Shown piece after piece: positions 62,440 through 64,000 of a stretch of DNA of 64,000 nucleotides. The notes beneath the pieces were generated by a model. The model searched no databases. It was not told where the DNA came from and saw nothing but the letters and a program-made list of their open reading frames with translations. A program made the translations under genes and the position numbers. The stretch comes from Heterodera schachtii (lineage: Eukaryota > Nematoda > Chromadorea > Rhabditida > Heteroderidae): the NCBI GenBank assembly GCA_023374025.1, contig SIJG01000025.1:62001-126000 (forward strand). Reading direction: 5' to 3'. Each line of letters opens with the position of its first letter. Positions within the stretch are counted from its first letter, which is position 1.

Positions 62440-62530
62440 CTTTGTTAGTGTATTCTTTGTCTAGTGGCTTGTGCTTTGGACGAAAAAGCGTCTGTTGTGG
62501 GTTCGGATTGGGGATGCTGGGAGAGCACAT
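62440..62530 (+). repeat. tRNA-derived sequence, possible SINE head
   Basis: TGTCTAGTGGCTTGTGC resembles an A box, GACGAAAAAGCGTC can form an anticodon-like arm, and GTGGGTTCGGATTG resembles a B box, in the right order and spacing. The outer stem is not visible. Confidence 0.45.
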
Positions 62531-62609
62531 AGGAGGAGGTGCGCGTCGGCGCCTTACACAATAGCTTTATGTGTTGAAATTTTTCAAGAATTTATTTGAA
62601 ATGAGGGGA

Positions 62610-63000
62610 CGGGCGGGGGGGGGGGGGGGGGGTGAGGGTGGCAGTTTTTAAGAAACGCACTTGCACCGGCGCCCCCTTTCCTTGGCGATTTTTTCTTTAA
62701 CAAAATGAAAAAACTCTTCCCATTTTGGGGCAATAAAGATTTGATGATCTTCCTATTTTGGGGCAAAATAATAGAGTTGCCGTTTGGCGCTTGACTTGCC
62801 TTTCTAGCCCAATTACTCTTCGCGCAAAATAGAAGTGTCTATCTTTTAAATTTATCATATAATAAACAATTTTCCTTTTTGCGTAAAATATAAAATGGCC
62901 TTTTGTAATTAAAAATTTTCCTTTTTGGAGCAATAAAAATCTTGCCATTGTGGGGCAAAAATAATAGACTTCCCATTTTTGGGTTAAAAATGAATGCTTT
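62610..63000. repeat. G run followed by loose TTTTGGGGCAATAAA repeats
   Basis: A run of about 20 G bases near 62614-62632 is followed by several imperfect copies of CCCATTTTGGGGCAATAAA separated by 40-60 bases. No coding pattern is visible. Confidence 0.5.
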
Positions 63001-63540
63001 TTAACTTCGTTCAAAGTTGGCCATCATGACGGATCTCCCGAAGGAGCGGTGCACCTCATTCCATTCTCTGTCCCCAACACGCGCAAATCCACTCGTCCTC
63101 CTGCTGGGGATGGATTGCCGGCGGCGTGCCAGCAACCATCCGGTGCTACCAGTGAAGGTGCTGGTGTCCAGCCCAGAAATAATGAAGGGACGAGGGAAAA
63201 CGGGGATTGGATTTGGGGGAAAAAGGAATAAACCTAAATCCGGGCCCTGGATAAATGACCTCCCCAAATTGGTAATCCCATGGGCGCCCACTAGATCCAA
63301 TACGCGTGCGGGGATGGGCGAGAAGGAGTAAAATAATTAATAATAAATATTGGCCAATCACATAAATAATAATTCCGCCGCGCTTTGCTCTCGGCTCTCG
63401 CTCGCCGATTAACTGCCCACTCAACTGACTCCTTACCGAGAGAGTGCTCCCGATTAAATAGTTGGACTTATGGAACGGAATATGGATATAATTGGTTTGA
63501 GAAAGAGATTGAAACGGATGTGTATAAACTGCGCTTTACA
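63001..63540. other. GC-richer segment of unknown origin
   Basis: Base composition differs sharply from the surroundings to about 63330, and several frames are open on both strands at once. No motif, splice signal or domain was recognised, so no gene is called; a transposon fragment is the likeliest origin. Confidence 0.35.
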
Positions 63541-63544
63541 AAAA

Positions 63545-64000
63545 TAAAAAGTGTAAAACACATAAATTCATTGACTTGGCTCAGTTTCAACAAAATTAAT
63601 CTTTCATAGTATCATGCAATAACTTTTGAGTTTCAAAAAAGTCCTGAACAAAAATTTCTGACTCAAGACTTATTGGAATTTTATGACCATAGCTTTTTAT
63701 AGTTTTTAAAAAAAATTTAAATTAATATTCAGCTAGAGAAGGTATCGAATGATACAATGAAATATTAAATTGGTTGAAGTTGAGCCAAGCTATGAAATTA
63801 TATATTTTACATTTTTTTTTTTTGTTTCTTGCCTCTTGGCGGATTTAAGAAACGCACAAAGTGGCGGAATTTAAGAAACCACCGAGCACGATTTTGGTCA
63901 AGAAGCATGAGAAACAGGCTGCACCTAACCGGGTTTTCAATTACGGAAATGGCGATTTTTCAATTATGGAAATCCGTAATCCCTAATTATGACGATTTTT
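63545..64000. repeat. Second copy of the 47.2-kb dispersed repeat
   Basis: Collinear with 47229-47690; it is cut by the end of the window. Confidence 0.75.

Noticed and set aside
63017..63331. 104-codon plus-strand frame in GC-richer DNA
   Set aside because: Frames on both strands are open over the same bases, with no motif, signal peptide or splice support.

Overview
This looks like AT-rich nuclear DNA from a nematode. Coding exons are short, introns mostly run about 45-150 bases with GT...TTTCAG boundaries, and most of the sequence is introns, transposon debris and satellite. Several predicted proteins carry signal peptides and belong to freshly duplicated families with no housekeeping look. 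That suggests a parasite, possibly a plant-parasitic tylenchid, but this is inference and no species can be named. The nucleic-acid motifs, frames and coordinates were read by eye; family names rest on recognised motifs, not on a search.

Layout. 2.65-12.15 kb (minus): a 25-exon gene whose exons join in phase into the mitochondrial DNA helicase Twinkle. Its introns hold several small DNA transposons. 13.5-14.2 kb (minus): a small three-exon gene of unknown function. 15.0-16.0 kb: a possible small secreted peptide and a 49-bp minisatellite. 16.5-19.6 kb and 25.2-28.3 kb (plus): two near-identical nine-exon genes for protein kinases with signal peptides; a third copy at 54.8-56.6 kb is a pseudogene. 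Between the two intact kinases lie a hAT transposon (20709-23166) with terminal inverted repeats, an 8-bp target duplication and a broken transposase, and a non-autonomous hAT relative. 28.6-29.2 kb: a degenerate short-period minisatellite.

30.6-41.85 kb is one large satellite array built from about 41-51-bp monomers around the palindrome GCCAAATTTGGC, arranged in higher-order repeats of 943 bp (left part) and 2463 bp (right part). Smaller arrays of the same family sit just upstream of both kinase genes.

42.6-45.4 kb (plus) holds the most striking locus: a gene with a signal-peptide exon, a run of at least 14 tandem mini-exons of about 36 bases, other small symmetric exons, and a Cys-containing last exon. 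Every internal exon joins in phase 1, so copy number can change without breaking the frame. One exon carries a hAT-type MITE with a perfect 8-bp target duplication. A decayed relative of this exon array lies at 29.6-30.2 kb, on the other side of the satellite.

47.7-48.7 kb is a 1-kb fold-back element. 49.0-53.3 kb and 57.3-61.3 kb are two copies of a block that carries a three-exon gene for a 278-residue secreted or membrane protein of unknown function, each preceded by its own tandem array (188-bp or 250-bp period). Extra relics of its last exon lie at about 52.4, 53.4 and 62.2 kb. The right end holds tRNA-like pieces, a GC-rich unassigned stretch and a dispersed repeat shared with 47.2-47.7 kb.

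Taken together, the window contains one conserved housekeeping gene and a fast-changing region in which three families of secreted proteins have been duplicated as whole genes or as exon cassettes, among satellites and hAT-type elements.
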